Source: Actinomycetes bacterium | GTDB lineage: Bacteria > Actinomycetota > Acidimicrobiia > Acidimicrobiales > Acidimicrobiaceae | Direction: 5' to 3' | Length of the DNA: 34,089 nucleotides | NCBI GenBank assembly: GCA_021818355.1 | Contig: JAKAEN010000002.1 | Location: forward strand, 1 to 34,089 | In this document: positions 15,426 to 24,595 of the stretch, piece by piece | Numbering within the stretch: position 1 is the first letter of the stretch | Layout of the letters: every line of letters starts with the position of its first letter | Notes under the pieces: model-generated | The model's input: the letters and a program-made list of their open reading frames with translations, nothing else | Databases searched by the model: none | What the model was told of the DNA's origin: nothing | Made by a program: the position numbers and the translations under genes

Positions 15426-16601
15426 ATGGCGAATGCCGTAATCGTCGACGTGGTGCGCACCCCCGGCGGGAAGCGCAACGGGAAGCTCTCAGGTTGGCAT
15501 CCGGTGGATATGGCCGCCGAGGTCCTATCCGCTTTGGTGACCCGGAACGACCTGGACCCGGCCCTGGTCGAAGACGTGATCATGGGCTGCGTTATGCAGG
15601 TGGGCGCGCAATCGGTGAACGTGGCGCGCAACGCCGTGCTCGCGGCCGGATTCCCCGAGTCGGTGTGCGCCACCACCATCGACCGTCAATGCGGCTCGTC
15701 GCAGCAGGCCGCGGCCTTCGCCGCACAGGCCGTCATGGCCGGGGTGCACGACGTCGTCATAGCAGCCGGAGTGGAGGCAATGACCCAGGTGCCGATGGGC
15801 TCCGCCGCCGCCAACGGCCCCGGGGTGCCTTTCGGCCCCCGCGTCGCCGACCGCTACCGGGAAGTAGGCGGACTGGTCAACCAGGGCATCTCCGCCGAGA
15901 TGATCGCCGATCAGTGGAACCTCTCCCGCGAGGAGCTCGACCGCTATGGTCTGCGCAGTCAGCAGCTGGCCGCCAAGGCGCGGGACGAGGGCCGTTTCGA
16001 GCGTGAAATCCTTCCCATGGCCATCAAGGGGCCGGACGGAGCCGAGACCGGCGAGATCCTGAGCGCCGACGAAGGAATCCGCGAGACCTCCCTGGAGGCT
16101 CTGGCGAACCTGCGTCCGGCCTTCAAGGAGGGTGGCAAGGTTACGGCCGGCAACTCCTCGCAAATCACCGACGGCGCCTCGGCGGCGCTCATCATGAGCG
16201 AGGAGATGGCCAATCGCCTGGGCCTCACGCCAAGGGCAAGGTTCGTCAGCTTCTCGCTGGCCGGAGTGGATCCGGTCACAATGCTCACCGGCCCCATCCC
16301 GGCCACCAGGAAGGTTCTCGAGCGCTCGAAGATGTCCATCTCGGACATCGACCTGGTTGAGATCAACGAGGCCTTTGCCTCGGTCGTTCTGGCCTGGGAG
16401 AAGGAGCTCCATCCGGACATGGATCGGGTGAACGTCAATGGCGGAGCCATCGCCCTCGGACACCCACTGGGCGCCTCGGGAACCAAGCTACTCTCCACCC
16501 TGGTCTGCGAGCTCGAGCGCACCGGGGGCCGCTACGGCCTTCAGACCATGTGCGAGGGCGGCGGCATGGCAAACGCGACCATCATCGAGCGTCTGGGCTG
16601 A
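15426..16601 (+). CDS. Acetyl-CoA acetyltransferase (thiolase)
   Basis: A 391-residue thiolase joining or splitting acyl-CoA units in fatty-acid or acetoacetyl-CoA metabolism. The catalytic residues are in place: nucleophile Cys89 in DRQCGSSQQA, His346 in GHPLGASG and Cys376 in CEGGGMANA. The MANAVIVDVVRTPGGKRNGK start is typical, with AAGGAG 5-6 nt before the ATG at 15426. Whether it acts in beta-oxidation or in synthesis cannot be told; no hydroxyacyl-CoA dehydrogenase lies beside it. A strong terminator follows. Confidence 0.93.
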   Translation: MANAVIVDVVRTPGGKRNGKLSGWHPVDMAAEVLSALVTRNDLDPALVEDVIMGCVMQVGAQSVNVARNAVLAAGFPESVCATTIDRQCGSSQQAAAFAAQAVMAGVHDVVIAAGVEAMTQVPMGSAAANGPGVPFGPRVADRYREVGGLVNQGISAEMIADQWNLSREELDRYGLRSQQLAAKARDEGRFEREILPMAIKGPDGAETGEILSADEGIRETSLEALANLRPAFKEGGKVTAGNSSQITDGASAALIMSEEMANRLGLTPRARFVSFSLAGVDPVTMLTGPIPATRKVLERSKMSISDIDLVEINEAFASVVLAWEKELHPDMDRVNVNGGAIALGHPLGASGTKLLSTLVCELERTGGRYGLQTMCEGGGMANATIIERLG

Positions 16602-16627
16602 CAAGCCGCGCAAGCGAACCGAACTTG

Positions 16628-16666
16628 GCCAAGGGCGCCCGCTTCGCTGCGGGCGCCCTTGGCTTT
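16628..16666. terminator. Bidirectional intrinsic terminator
   Basis: A perfect 15-bp stem (16628-16642 with 16649-16663) encloses a 6-nt loop, followed on the plus strand by TTT. It sits between the convergent thiolase and lipoprotein genes, so it likely serves both. The T-run is short, but this is the strongest hairpin in the window. Confidence 0.85.
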
Positions 16667-16709
16667 CAAGATCCCGCTCTTCGCCTAGCCATGCGGCGAT
16701 CGGCGATTC

Positions 16710-17855
16710 CTATGCCGAGGCGGTCCCGCCGGTCAGAGTGGAGGGCCGGCAGCTGGAGGGGATGTTGAACTGGGCGATGCCGGTCCCATCGCCGGCCGTT
16801 CCAAAGACATAGAAGTACACTCCGCCCACGCCTCCGAGGCGTCCGGTGGCGCCGAGATCCCCGGATAGGGCCGCCCAGGGCATGCCGGTGGCAGGATCGC
16901 CGCAGAAGTTGCTCTTCGGCCCGCCGGCCTGCTGAGACACCCACAGGACTCCGGCGACGATCCTGGCCCTGATCCCATTGGATCCCTCGATCATGGTCGA
17001 GTGCTGGGCCTGCATCGAGGGAAGCCGCATGTTCTCCACGTATCCCATGTTGCCGGTGGGTTCCGAGATCCACATCGTGTTGCCGCTGATATCGCTGACG
17101 AAGGGGGCGGCGACGCCGAAGAGCGGCTCGGAGCTCTGCGCTATGACACTTGCGCTCCGGCCGTCGCGAAGCTGCACGCCGCCCACCCCTCCGGGACTGG
17201 CCCAACCCACCACGAGCTGGGTCTCGCCGGAGTCGTGGCCGAGGGAGGAGGAGCCGGCCTGATCTGAAATCGTGTAGCCGGCCAGCACTCCTCCGTCGGG
17301 AAGCGAGAGGCGCGTGAGGGTCTTTCCGCCCGCGACCCAGAGCGAGCCCGAGGCGGTGGCCATGGAAGGCGCGAATCCAGAAGGGCCGACGTCGATGCTC
17401 ACTTTGCCGATCAGGGCGAGGGTATTGGGATTACGGCGCTCCAGCAGTCCGCCGCTCGGGGTCGACTCGGCGACCCACAGCGAACCCCCTGCCTCCAGCG
17501 CCTGGTGGAAAGCGCCCGCGAGCTGCACGGTGTCTGAGAGCCTACCCGTCTTGGGGTCGAGGAGGGAGAGGAGGTTGGGCTGGGTGTACTTCCATCCCTT
17601 ATGGTTCCAGGCCAGATATGTATGGCCGTCGGCGACGGCCATACCCTGACCGATGATTCCATCCCAGGTGAGAACCGCACCGCCTCCGGCGGGGGAGGTT
17701 GCAACCGGGAGGCTGGTAGGCGAGTTGGTGCCAGTCGGCGGGCTCGCGCTTCCATTGCCACACCCCGCCGACAGGAGGGCGATCGTGGCTACGCCGGTGG
17801 CCGTTCGCACCCATCGGCCGGCCCGGAGCGGGCTCTTCGTCCGAGGCGAGATCAT
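16710..17855 (-). CDS. Predicted lipoprotein, possible beta-propeller
   Basis: A 381-residue exported protein. From the ATG at 17855 it has a basic N terminus, a hydrophobic core and lipobox LLSAGC with Cys32, followed by a Ser/Thr/Pro/Gly linker. The rest has recurring blades with GSLWVAES, GSLWVAGG, NTMWISEP and AGVLWVSQQ motifs at about 60-70-residue steps, which looks like a propeller of weakly conserved blades. AAGG lies about 9 nt upstream. No enzyme motif is visible; substrate binding or a surface scaffold role is inference. It is 206 bp downstream of the S9 peptidase gene on the same strand. Confidence 0.8.
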   Translation of the reverse strand: MISPRTKSPLRAGRWVRTATGVATIALLSAGCGNGSASPPTGTNSPTSLPVATSPAGGGAVLTWDGIIGQGMAVADGHTYLAWNHKGWKYTQPNLLSLLDPKTGRLSDTVQLAGAFHQALEAGGSLWVAESTPSGGLLERRNPNTLALIGKVSIDVGPSGFAPSMATASGSLWVAGGKTLTRLSLPDGGVLAGYTISDQAGSSSLGHDSGETQLVVGWASPGGVGGVQLRDGRSASVIAQSSEPLFGVAAPFVSDISGNTMWISEPTGNMGYVENMRLPSMQAQHSTMIEGSNGIRARIVAGVLWVSQQAGGPKSNFCGDPATGMPWAALSGDLGATGRLGGVGGVYFYVFGTAGDGTGIAQFNIPSSCRPSTLTGGTASA

Positions 17856-18061
17856 GGTCTCAGCCTTGCACAGATCCCGACTGCAGGGAAAGGGCGCCGG
17901 TGGCCAGATCGCCGCGCGTAGCCTTGGCCACGGGCGGCGACGAGGTGACCCGGGCTGCCGGGTCGGCGAAATCTGGGCATTGCCTGCCCCGGGGGCGCAC
18001 CGCACGGCAGGCCGGCGCCAGGCGGTCGATCAATCGGCTATGAGCTCCGCCGCACCGGAGG

Positions 18062-20182
18062 TCACAGGTTGTCGAGCAAGTATTCCGCGCGGCGGCGCGC
18101 TATTTCGCGGAGCGTCTCGAAGCCTCGTGGAGAGTGACGCGAAGCGGGGAGGAGCATCAGGTCCACCTGCTTGCCTTCACGCGTGGCCGCCTCGAGAAAG
18201 CGCGCTGTGTTCCTGAAGTGGACGTTCTCGTCGGCCAGCCCATGGATGACGAGCAGTTTGCCGGCGAGCGACCCGGCCGCTCGGGCCAGGTCGGAGCTTT
18301 CGTAGGCTTCGGCGCTATCTGCCGGCAGCCCGAGGTAGCGCTCGGTGTAGGCGGTGTCGTAGTAGCGGAAGTCCACCACCGGAGCCCCGGCGACTCCGGC
18401 CTTGAAGACCTCTGGAGCCCCGGTAAGCGCGCGGATGGTCATGAAGCCCCCGTAGCTCCATCCGTAGATGCCTATTCGAGCCGGATCCACCTGGTGATGT
18501 TCGATGATGTGCTTCACCGCCAGCAGCTGGTCCTCGAGCTCGGCGGAGGCAAAGCGCCGGTAGAGGTGGGCCTCGAAGGCCTTGCCTCTGGCGGTGCTTC
18601 CACGATTGTCAAGCTTGACCACGACCACGCCCTGGGAGGCGAGATGCTGGGCGACGAGGTCGGCGGTCAGGAGCTCCCACGAATCGTTGACCGTTTGGGC
18701 GTGCGGCCCGCCATAGACACTGACCACACCCGGCCTGAGGCCCGATCCCCGACCAGCGGGCAGATAGACGGCTCCGTGAAGGGTCTCTCCCGTGGCGGCG
18801 GTGACCGTGAAGAGTTGCGGGGGGACGAGTCCCAGCTCCTCGGCGGTGGGAGGCTCCGCGCCTATCCGCGTCATGGTCCCTCCGGCCAGGCGCAGCTCAC
18901 TCCTGACGCCCGCGGCACGGTTCGACCACTGGTCAAGCACATGGCTCCCGGTTGGGTCGACCAGCGCGTCGTGCATCCCCGGGGTCTCGGTGACCCGGCT
19001 CATGGAGCCCTGATCGAGATCGAGCCTGTAAAGGTGGCGTTCCAGCGGGCCGGCTTCTGTTGCCATGAAGAAGGCGGCACGGCTTTCGGGCAGGACGGCG
19101 ACAAGATTGGTCACCATCCAGTCCCCCAGCTCGTGCGGATGCGCCTCCCCCGAAACGGTAATCTCGCAGAGTTGGGCGAAGCCGCTCTTCTCCGTCGTCG
19201 TGAGAAGTGACTCCTCGCCGATGGCGATAGCGCCCACCGGCAGGTTTACCCAGGGGTTGCCGCGCTCCTCGTGGATCAGCGAGAGGCCCAGATGCTTGAG
19301 GTCGTAGATCCACCACTTGAGGTGCTGCTGGAGCCGGTCCACAGTGGCGGCCACCAGGTGCTGGTTGCCGAGCCATAGAACCTTGGCCAGGTAGAACTCG
19401 CTGTCCTCCGGAAGCGGCACCCACGCCAAGGCACCGCCGTCGATCCCGGTGACGCACAACCTGACCTTGGCGTTCGCTTCACCGGCAAAGGGATAGCGAT
19501 GCCGCTCCAAGGTCCAGTCGTCGCCTCCCATGTGGACCAGCGGGAACTCCGGCACCTCCGACTCGTCCACCTCGGTGAAGGCGACCTGTGTGCCATCGGG
19601 AGAGATCCAGAATCCCTCCAACCGATCCAGCTCCTCCTGGGCGACGTACTCGGCTACGCCGTACACGGCCACCGGCTCGGAGTTCGCCAGAAGCAGCTTG
19701 CGCCTATGCGAGCTCAGATCGATGCTCCAGAGCCCTTCCTCGTTGGCGGCCACCGCCTTGCGCCCGCCGGGGGCGACCGCAAAGGCGGCGAAGTCGTCGT
19801 CGGAGAAGTCGGCGATCATCTCGGTGCAGGTCTCATTCAGCACGAAGAAGCGGCCGCCGCGGTTGAGAACGACGAGAGTTGCACCGTCGGCGCCTTCGGC
19901 CAGGTCGAAGCCGGAGATTCCTCCCCAGGTCATACGAAGCCTCTCGCGCCGTAGCTCCTCTTCCAAGGTGAGGTGGGGCTTCTCCTCCCCCGCTGCCGCG
20001 ATCAGCTCCTCCTCACCCGAGGCACAGTCGATCCGCTTCAGGCTCAACTCGGCACCGCGCTCAGGCCAGAGGAAGTAAAGGTACGCGCCGTCGGCACTGA
20101 AGCGCGGCGATACCGCACGCGTGAAGCCGGGTATGGGGCGAGTTGCTATCGCCTCCGGAGTAAGTCTCATCTTCTCGTACAC
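18062..20182 (-). CDS. S9 family peptidase, dipeptidyl-peptidase IV-like
   Basis: A 706-residue prolyl-oligopeptidase-family serine peptidase. The N-terminal part (about 1-445) is a propeller carrying the YVAQEELDR motif, whose Glu-Glu pair holds the substrate N terminus in DPP-IV enzymes. The C-terminal alpha/beta hydrolase has YGGPHAQTV, nucleophile Ser576 in GWSYGG, Asp651 in GLADENVH and His683 in SRHSPRG. It should remove N-terminal dipeptides, preferring Pro or Ala at position 2. No signal peptide is visible, so it is likely cytosolic. The GTG at 20182 is the first start, and an ATG at 20170 is possible; neither has a strong ribosome site. It lies 157 bp downstream of crgA. Confidence 0.9.
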   Translation of the reverse strand: MYEKMRLTPEAIATRPIPGFTRAVSPRFSADGAYLYFLWPERGAELSLKRIDCASGEEELIAAAGEEKPHLTLEEELRRERLRMTWGGISGFDLAEGADGATLVVLNRGGRFFVLNETCTEMIADFSDDDFAAFAVAPGGRKAVAANEEGLWSIDLSSHRRKLLLANSEPVAVYGVAEYVAQEELDRLEGFWISPDGTQVAFTEVDESEVPEFPLVHMGGDDWTLERHRYPFAGEANAKVRLCVTGIDGGALAWVPLPEDSEFYLAKVLWLGNQHLVAATVDRLQQHLKWWIYDLKHLGLSLIHEERGNPWVNLPVGAIAIGEESLLTTTEKSGFAQLCEITVSGEAHPHELGDWMVTNLVAVLPESRAAFFMATEAGPLERHLYRLDLDQGSMSRVTETPGMHDALVDPTGSHVLDQWSNRAAGVRSELRLAGGTMTRIGAEPPTAEELGLVPPQLFTVTAATGETLHGAVYLPAGRGSGLRPGVVSVYGGPHAQTVNDSWELLTADLVAQHLASQGVVVVKLDNRGSTARGKAFEAHLYRRFASAELEDQLLAVKHIIEHHQVDPARIGIYGWSYGGFMTIRALTGAPEVFKAGVAGAPVVDFRYYDTAYTERYLGLPADSAEAYESSDLARAAGSLAGKLLVIHGLADENVHFRNTARFLEAATREGKQVDLMLLPASRHSPRGFETLREIARRRAEYLLDNL

Positions 20183-20339
20183 GCCAACAACCTAATGGCG
20201 CTGAGCGGCGCTCTTGGGGCAACCCACATTGGCGCTCACCGTCGAGTGCCCGGCGGCACCGGTCTCGACCGCCCGGGTGGCATCGGCACGGGGCGGAGGC
20301 CGAGGCGGATCGGCCGTTTCGGAAGTTGCTGGTGCCGGA

Positions 20340-20633
20340 TCAGCGGTAGCGGGTGGCGGCCAGGAATCCTCCCGCCATAAGTGCCAGGCCGAGGAGCAGG
20401 TACCAGTTGGAGGCGCCACCAGGAAGCACTGTCAGGTAGTTGAGAAGGATCACGAGGACACCCAGTCCGAGCAGCGCGAAGAGAACCACCGCCACCCAGG
20501 GCCGCGACCTCTTCTTGGAGATCGGCACCGGCGGGGTGTAACGCTTGGATGCCTTCACGGTGCGGCCGCCGCCCTTTGGCTTGGTGCCGGCCCCTGGCTG
20601 CACCCTCATGGACGTCTTCTTGGAGCGCGCCAT
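20340..20633 (-). CDS. crgA: Cell division protein CrgA
   Basis: A 97-residue membrane protein matching CrgA (UPF0233), an actinobacterial divisome organiser that interacts with FtsZ and septal peptidoglycan enzymes in mycobacteria and Streptomyces. It has a basic N terminus, the SKRYTPPVP motif, a first membrane segment at about 47-66, a short external loop and a second segment at about 76-93 ending in GGFLAATRYR. AAGGAGAGG precedes the ATG. Its place next to pabA/trpG and the pknB operon matches the conserved actinobacterial order, with crgA divergent from pabA. Confidence 0.93.
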   Translation of the reverse strand: MARSKKTSMRVQPGAGTKPKGGGRTVKASKRYTPPVPISKKRSRPWVAVVLFALLGLGVLVILLNYLTVLPGGASNWYLLLGLALMAGGFLAATRYR

Positions 20634-20713
20634 CGGCCAACCTCTCCTTAGCTGCCACCGGGGCGCCGGACCAAGTGCTGGTCCCGCGCCAATGATTAGG
20701 CTTCTAAAAGACT

Positions 20714-21301
20714 ATGCGAACCCGCCCCCGGATCCTGGTTATCGACAATTACGACTCGTTCGTCTTCAATCTCGTCCAGTACCTGGGCGAGATGGGAGCC
20801 GATCCGGTTGTGGTGCGCAACGACAAGCTCGACGCCGACCAGGCGGCAAGCGGCTATGCCGGCGTGGTGATTTCCCCGGGGCCGGGAGTACCGGCGGAGG
20901 CCGGGATCTCGGTCGAGGTGATCTCGCGCCTGGCGGGCCGCGCACCCGTTTTCGGCGTTTGCCTCGGCCACCAGGCCATGGCCGAGGCCTTCGGCGGCAG
21001 CGTGGTGAGGGCGCCCGTGCCCATGCACGGGAAGACCTCGATGATCTCCCACGACGGAACCGGGGTCTTCCAAGGGATCGAGAGCCCGTTCCGGGCCACC
21101 CGTTACCACTCCCTGATCGTCGAAGAGGCCAGCCTCCCCGAACAGCTGCGCGTGACCGCCAGGAGCGAGGACGGGCTCATAATGGGCATCAGCCACCGCG
21201 AACACCCCTTATGGGGCGTTCAATTCCACCCGGAGTCCATCTACACAAACCACGGCAAAGAGATGGTGGCGAACTTCGTCGCGGCCGCACTGGGCGGCTG
21301 A
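20714..21301 (+). CDS. pabA: Anthranilate/aminodeoxychorismate synthase glutamine amidotransferase subunit
   Basis: A 195-residue class I glutamine amidotransferase that supplies ammonia to chorismate for anthranilate (tryptophan) or aminodeoxychorismate (folate). Motifs are VIDNYDSFVFNLVQYLGE at the N terminus, the oxyanion region SPGPGVPAEAG, nucleophile Cys in VCLGHQAM and the His-Glu pair in GVQFHPESI. In actinobacteria this copy beside pknB is annotated as trpG or pabA; no synthase partner lies nearby to decide. The ATG at 20714 lacks a clear Shine-Dalgarno sequence. It converges on pknB, with 25 bp between them. Confidence 0.9.
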   Translation: MRTRPRILVIDNYDSFVFNLVQYLGEMGADPVVVRNDKLDADQAASGYAGVVISPGPGVPAEAGISVEVISRLAGRAPVFGVCLGHQAMAEAFGGSVVRAPVPMHGKTSMISHDGTGVFQGIESPFRATRYHSLIVEEASLPEQLRVTARSEDGLIMGISHREHPLWGVQFHPESIYTNHGKEMVANFVAAALGG

Positions 21302-21326
21302 TCGCTCGGCCTCCGGAGCGCCCTTT

Positions 21327-23102
21327 CTAGCCCTGAGAGGGGGTGGTCACCGGTATCGTCGACGTGGTCGTTGTCGAACTGGTAGTGGTTGTCGTAGACG
21401 TAGGCCCTGAAGAGACCACCACGTCGACGCTTGTGTTGGGAGCCACCTGAGTCCCGACCGCCGGGCTGGTGGAGATGACCGAGCCGTTGGCGACCGTGTC
21501 GGAGGGCTGATAGGTCACGTTTCCGAGCTGCAGCCCTGCGGTGCCAAGTGTGTTGGCGGCCTGCGCCAAAGGCTGGTTCACGACGTTGGGCACGGCCACC
21601 GTGGCTGGGCCGTTGGAGACCGTCAGAGTCACGGTCGATCCCGGTGCCGCCTTGGTTCCCGCGATCGGATCCTGCTTGATCACCGTGCCGTTCGGCTTGG
21701 AGGAGTTGACGTAGGTCGTCGCCACCGAGAAGCCCAAAGGCACCAGCTGGGACTCGGCGTTGCCGACGGTCTGGTTCACGACGTTGGGAACCGTCACCGG
21801 GGCGGGACCCGAGCTTACCGTCAAGTCAACCGAGGAGCCCTTGTCGACACTGGTGCCCGCCGAGGGGTTCTGGGAAATGACGGTGTTCTGGGCGACGGCG
21901 GAGGACTGCTTGTAGGTGACCTTGTAGGTGAGTCCGGCGGAGGTAAGCGACTTGCCCGCCTCGGACAGGCTGCTCCCCACGACGTTCGGCAGCGAAACCG
22001 TGGCCACTGTGGGCTTGGAGCTGCCGAAGAAGTTGCCCCTCACCAATGCGAAGATTCCGAAGAACGCCGCCAGCACCAGAACCGCGGCGACGATGGCGAT
22101 AATGGTGCCGCGGTTGTCGCGCTTGCGCTGCTTGTCCTCCGGCACCCTCGGCATCGCTGTGGTGGCGTTCCGGAACATGGAGGGTATCGCCTCGGTGGCC
22201 TGGCCTTGGACGGTGAGGCCCGCCATGGCCTCGGTAGCGGGACCGCTCGCGAGGTCGCTGGCGTCGCGCGACGCCTCCACCGGCCGCCGCTGTATGAAGC
22301 GCAGCAGGTCGGCCCGGAAGTCCTGGGCAGTGGCGTATCGGGCCTCGGGGTCCTTACGCATCGCCTTGATCACGATCTCCTCGAGCGGCTTGGGAACATC
22401 GGCCCTAAGCGAGGAGATTGCGGGCGCCTGTTCCTTGACCTGCTTGAGTGCGACGGAGACCGTGGAGTCCCCGCTGAAAGGAGGCTGCCCGGCGATCATC
22501 TCGTACAGGACGACCCCGAGTGAGTAGACGTCGCTTCGGCCATCGAGCTGGCGCCCTTCCGCCTGCTCCGGAGAGATGTAGGTGGCGGTGCCCATAACCG
22601 AACCGGTCTGGGTCAGGTCCTCGTTGGCGGTCTGGGCGCGGGCAATTCCGAAATCGGTCACCTTGACGTGCCCGTCTTCGGCGATCAACACGTTGCCCGG
22701 CTTCACGTCCCGGTGGACGACGCCGTGACGGTGCGCGTAGTTGAGGGCGGAGGCAACGTCGGCGGCTATCGCGGCCGCGTAGTCGAACTCGAGCTGGCCA
22801 CGTCGGCGGATGAGCGAGCCGAGGGTCTCGCCGTCGATTAGCTCCATGACGATGAAGTAGGTGTTCTCCTCGCGGCCCCAGTCGTAAACCGAGACGATGT
22901 TGGGATGCGCGAGGTTGGCGGCGGCCGTCGCCTCCCGCCGGAAGCGCTCCACGAAGGCCTCGGAAGTGCTCAGCTCCGGAAAGAGCACCTTCAGCGCGAC
23001 CGGCCGGTCGAGGAGCAGGTCGTGGGCGCGGTATACGTCCGCCATTCCGCCACGCGCGATCTTGTCAACTATTTCGTAGCGACTACCGTAGGGCTGGGCC
23101 AC
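21327..23102 (-). CDS. pknB: Serine/threonine protein kinase PknB with three PASTA domains
   Basis: A 591-residue transmembrane kinase. The kinase domain (about 9-270) has a GGMADVY glycine loop, Lys38, HRDVKPGN (Asp132), DFG (150-152) and an activation loop with Thr164/Thr166 placed like the autophosphorylation sites of mycobacterial PknB. A juxtamembrane linker leads to a membrane helix (about 333-354) and three PASTA repeats (about 368-432, 436-498, 502-567) that bind muropeptides or lipid II in this family. The extracellular end (568-591) is a Ser/Thr-rich tail. Mycobacterial PknB has four PASTA repeats. A GTG start follows AAGGAG by 4 nt, 8 bp after the pbpA stop. It is the last gene of the operon. 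Confidence 0.95.
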   Translation of the reverse strand: MAQPYGSRYEIVDKIARGGMADVYRAHDLLLDRPVALKVLFPELSTSEAFVERFRREATAAANLAHPNIVSVYDWGREENTYFIVMELIDGETLGSLIRRRGQLEFDYAAAIAADVASALNYAHRHGVVHRDVKPGNVLIAEDGHVKVTDFGIARAQTANEDLTQTGSVMGTATYISPEQAEGRQLDGRSDVYSLGVVLYEMIAGQPPFSGDSTVSVALKQVKEQAPAISSLRADVPKPLEEIVIKAMRKDPEARYATAQDFRADLLRFIQRRPVEASRDASDLASGPATEAMAGLTVQGQATEAIPSMFRNATTAMPRVPEDKQRKRDNRGTIIAIVAAVLVLAAFFGIFALVRGNFFGSSKPTVATVSLPNVVGSSLSEAGKSLTSAGLTYKVTYKQSSAVAQNTVISQNPSAGTSVDKGSSVDLTVSSGPAPVTVPNVVNQTVGNAESQLVPLGFSVATTYVNSSKPNGTVIKQDPIAGTKAAPGSTVTLTVSNGPATVAVPNVVNQPLAQAANTLGTAGLQLGNVTYQPSDTVANGSVISTSPAVGTQVAPNTSVDVVVSSGPTSTTTTTSSTTTTSTIPVTTPSQG

Positions 23103-23110
23103 GTTGCTCC

Positions 23111-24595
23111 TTAACCTTGGTTTCCTATGCCGAGTGCGGCGGCGAGGATCGCCTTGACAATCGGTCCTGCGTACTGTGCGCCGGTCGAACTAGAGCTGAT
23201 GCCAGGCTGCGCAGGAACCACCACGGCGACTGCAATGCTGGGATTCTGAGCGGGAGCGAACGCGACCATCCAATTGTCGTTGCCTTGAGGGCTGGCCTGA
23301 TTAGCCGAGGTCAAGTTTAACTGAGCGGTGCCGGTCTTGGCGGCTATGGACACCCCGGGCAGCGCGATGCCCTGCGCGGTTCCATTCCTGACGACCCCTT
23401 CCATAAGGGTCGTCACCTGGGCCGCCGTCGACGGAGTGGTCGCCACTCGCCAGACATGGTCCGAGTAGGTCTTGATCACCTGCGCCTGCTGGTTGGTGAT
23501 CTCCTTCATCAGGTGTGGCGCCATCATCACGCCCTTGTTGGCAATCGCGCTGGCCACCAGCGCCATCTGCAGCGGCGTCGCCTGCACGTCGTACTGGCCT
23601 ATGGCCGAGTAGGCAACGTCTGGAAGGCGCGTGGAGAGCGTTGAAACCGAGGGGAACTGCGAGGCCGCCACACCGTAGAGATCCAGCGGGGGAACCTGGC
23701 CGAAACCAAACGCCTGCGCCTCGCTGGCCAAGGCGTTGGCGCCTAGGTCCAGGCCGATGGCGCCGAAGCCCGTGTCGCAGGAGACGGCAAGGAGGGTGGG
23801 AATGGTGCCCCCGCAGAGTTCGTGGGCGTAGTTGGCCAGGTAGTTGTTGGTGTCGGGAAGCTTCAGCTGGGTCAAGTAGGGATAGCTCTTGGTGGCCAAC
23901 GAGGGATTGTGGTCGTACACCGCCGAAGAGGTCACCACCTTGAAGGTCGAGCCGGGCGGATAGCTGCGCCTATAAGCCCTGGCCAGCATGGGCTGGGCCG
24001 GATCGGCTTGATAGTTCTTCCAGGCGTTGTTCTCCACGGTCCCCGAGTGGGATGCCAGAAGGTTGGGATCGTAGGAGGGGTTCGAATACATGGCGAGAAT
24101 CGCACCCGTGGACGGGTCGATCGCCACCGCCGCGCCGCGCAGCGTGCCAAAGGCGTTCGCCGCCACCTGCTGAAGCTTGGAATCGATGGTCAGGATGACG
24201 TTGTCGGTGGTGACGGTGGGATTGATCAGCGATGAGAGCGACGAGGGCGGGGCGGTGTGGGCGCTCAGATAGCTGTTGTAGTAGGACTCGATTCCGTCCA
24301 TCCCGTAGATGATCGAGTCATAGCCGCTCACATCGGCGTACAACTTTCCGTGCGGGTAGGTCCGCTGGAAGTGATAGATGTCGTTCGAAGGCACCGACTC
24401 GGCGACGACCTGGCCGTCCGCGGTGAGAATCGCGCCCCTCCGGGAGGAGAACTGGTTGGTCAGGTTGCGGGAGTTCCCGGGGGCATTCGCGAGCTTGGTC
24501 GCTTCCAACAGCTGTATGTGGTTCAGCTGAACGAAGAGCACCGCAAAGAGGAGTAGGAGAAAGAGGCCGAGGATGCGAATGCGCTGCTTCATCAT
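23111..24595 (-). CDS. pbpA: Penicillin-binding protein PbpA (class B transpeptidase)
   Basis: A 494-residue class B penicillin-binding protein, a D,D-transpeptidase that crosslinks peptidoglycan outside the membrane. It has one N-terminal membrane anchor (about 8-24), a short dimerisation region and a transpeptidase domain with STFK (Ser216), SCD at 272-274 in the SxN position, and KTG (420-422). The SxN asparagine is Asp here, a variant known in some elongation PBPs. The start codon overlaps the pstP stop (ATGA). In other actinobacteria rodA precedes pbpA; here it is absent. Two cysteines (261, 273) flank the SxN region. Confidence 0.94.
   Translation of the reverse strand: MMKQRIRILGLFLLLLFAVLFVQLNHIQLLEATKLANAPGNSRNLTNQFSSRRGAILTADGQVVAESVPSNDIYHFQRTYPHGKLYADVSGYDSIIYGMDGIESYYNSYLSAHTAPPSSLSSLINPTVTTDNVILTIDSKLQQVAANAFGTLRGAAVAIDPSTGAILAMYSNPSYDPNLLASHSGTVENNAWKNYQADPAQPMLARAYRRSYPPGSTFKVVTSSAVYDHNPSLATKSYPYLTQLKLPDTNNYLANYAHELCGGTIPTLLAVSCDTGFGAIGLDLGANALASEAQAFGFGQVPPLDLYGVAASQFPSVSTLSTRLPDVAYSAIGQYDVQATPLQMALVASAIANKGVMMAPHLMKEITNQQAQVIKTYSDHVWRVATTPSTAAQVTTLMEGVVRNGTAQGIALPGVSIAAKTGTAQLNLTSANQASPQGNDNWMVAFAPAQNPSIAVAVVVPAQPGISSSSTGAQYAGPIVKAILAAALGIGNQG

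Noticed and set aside
21302-21326. A terminator between pabA and pknB
   Set aside because: Only a short imperfect stem can be drawn, and alternative pairings compete; too weak to list.
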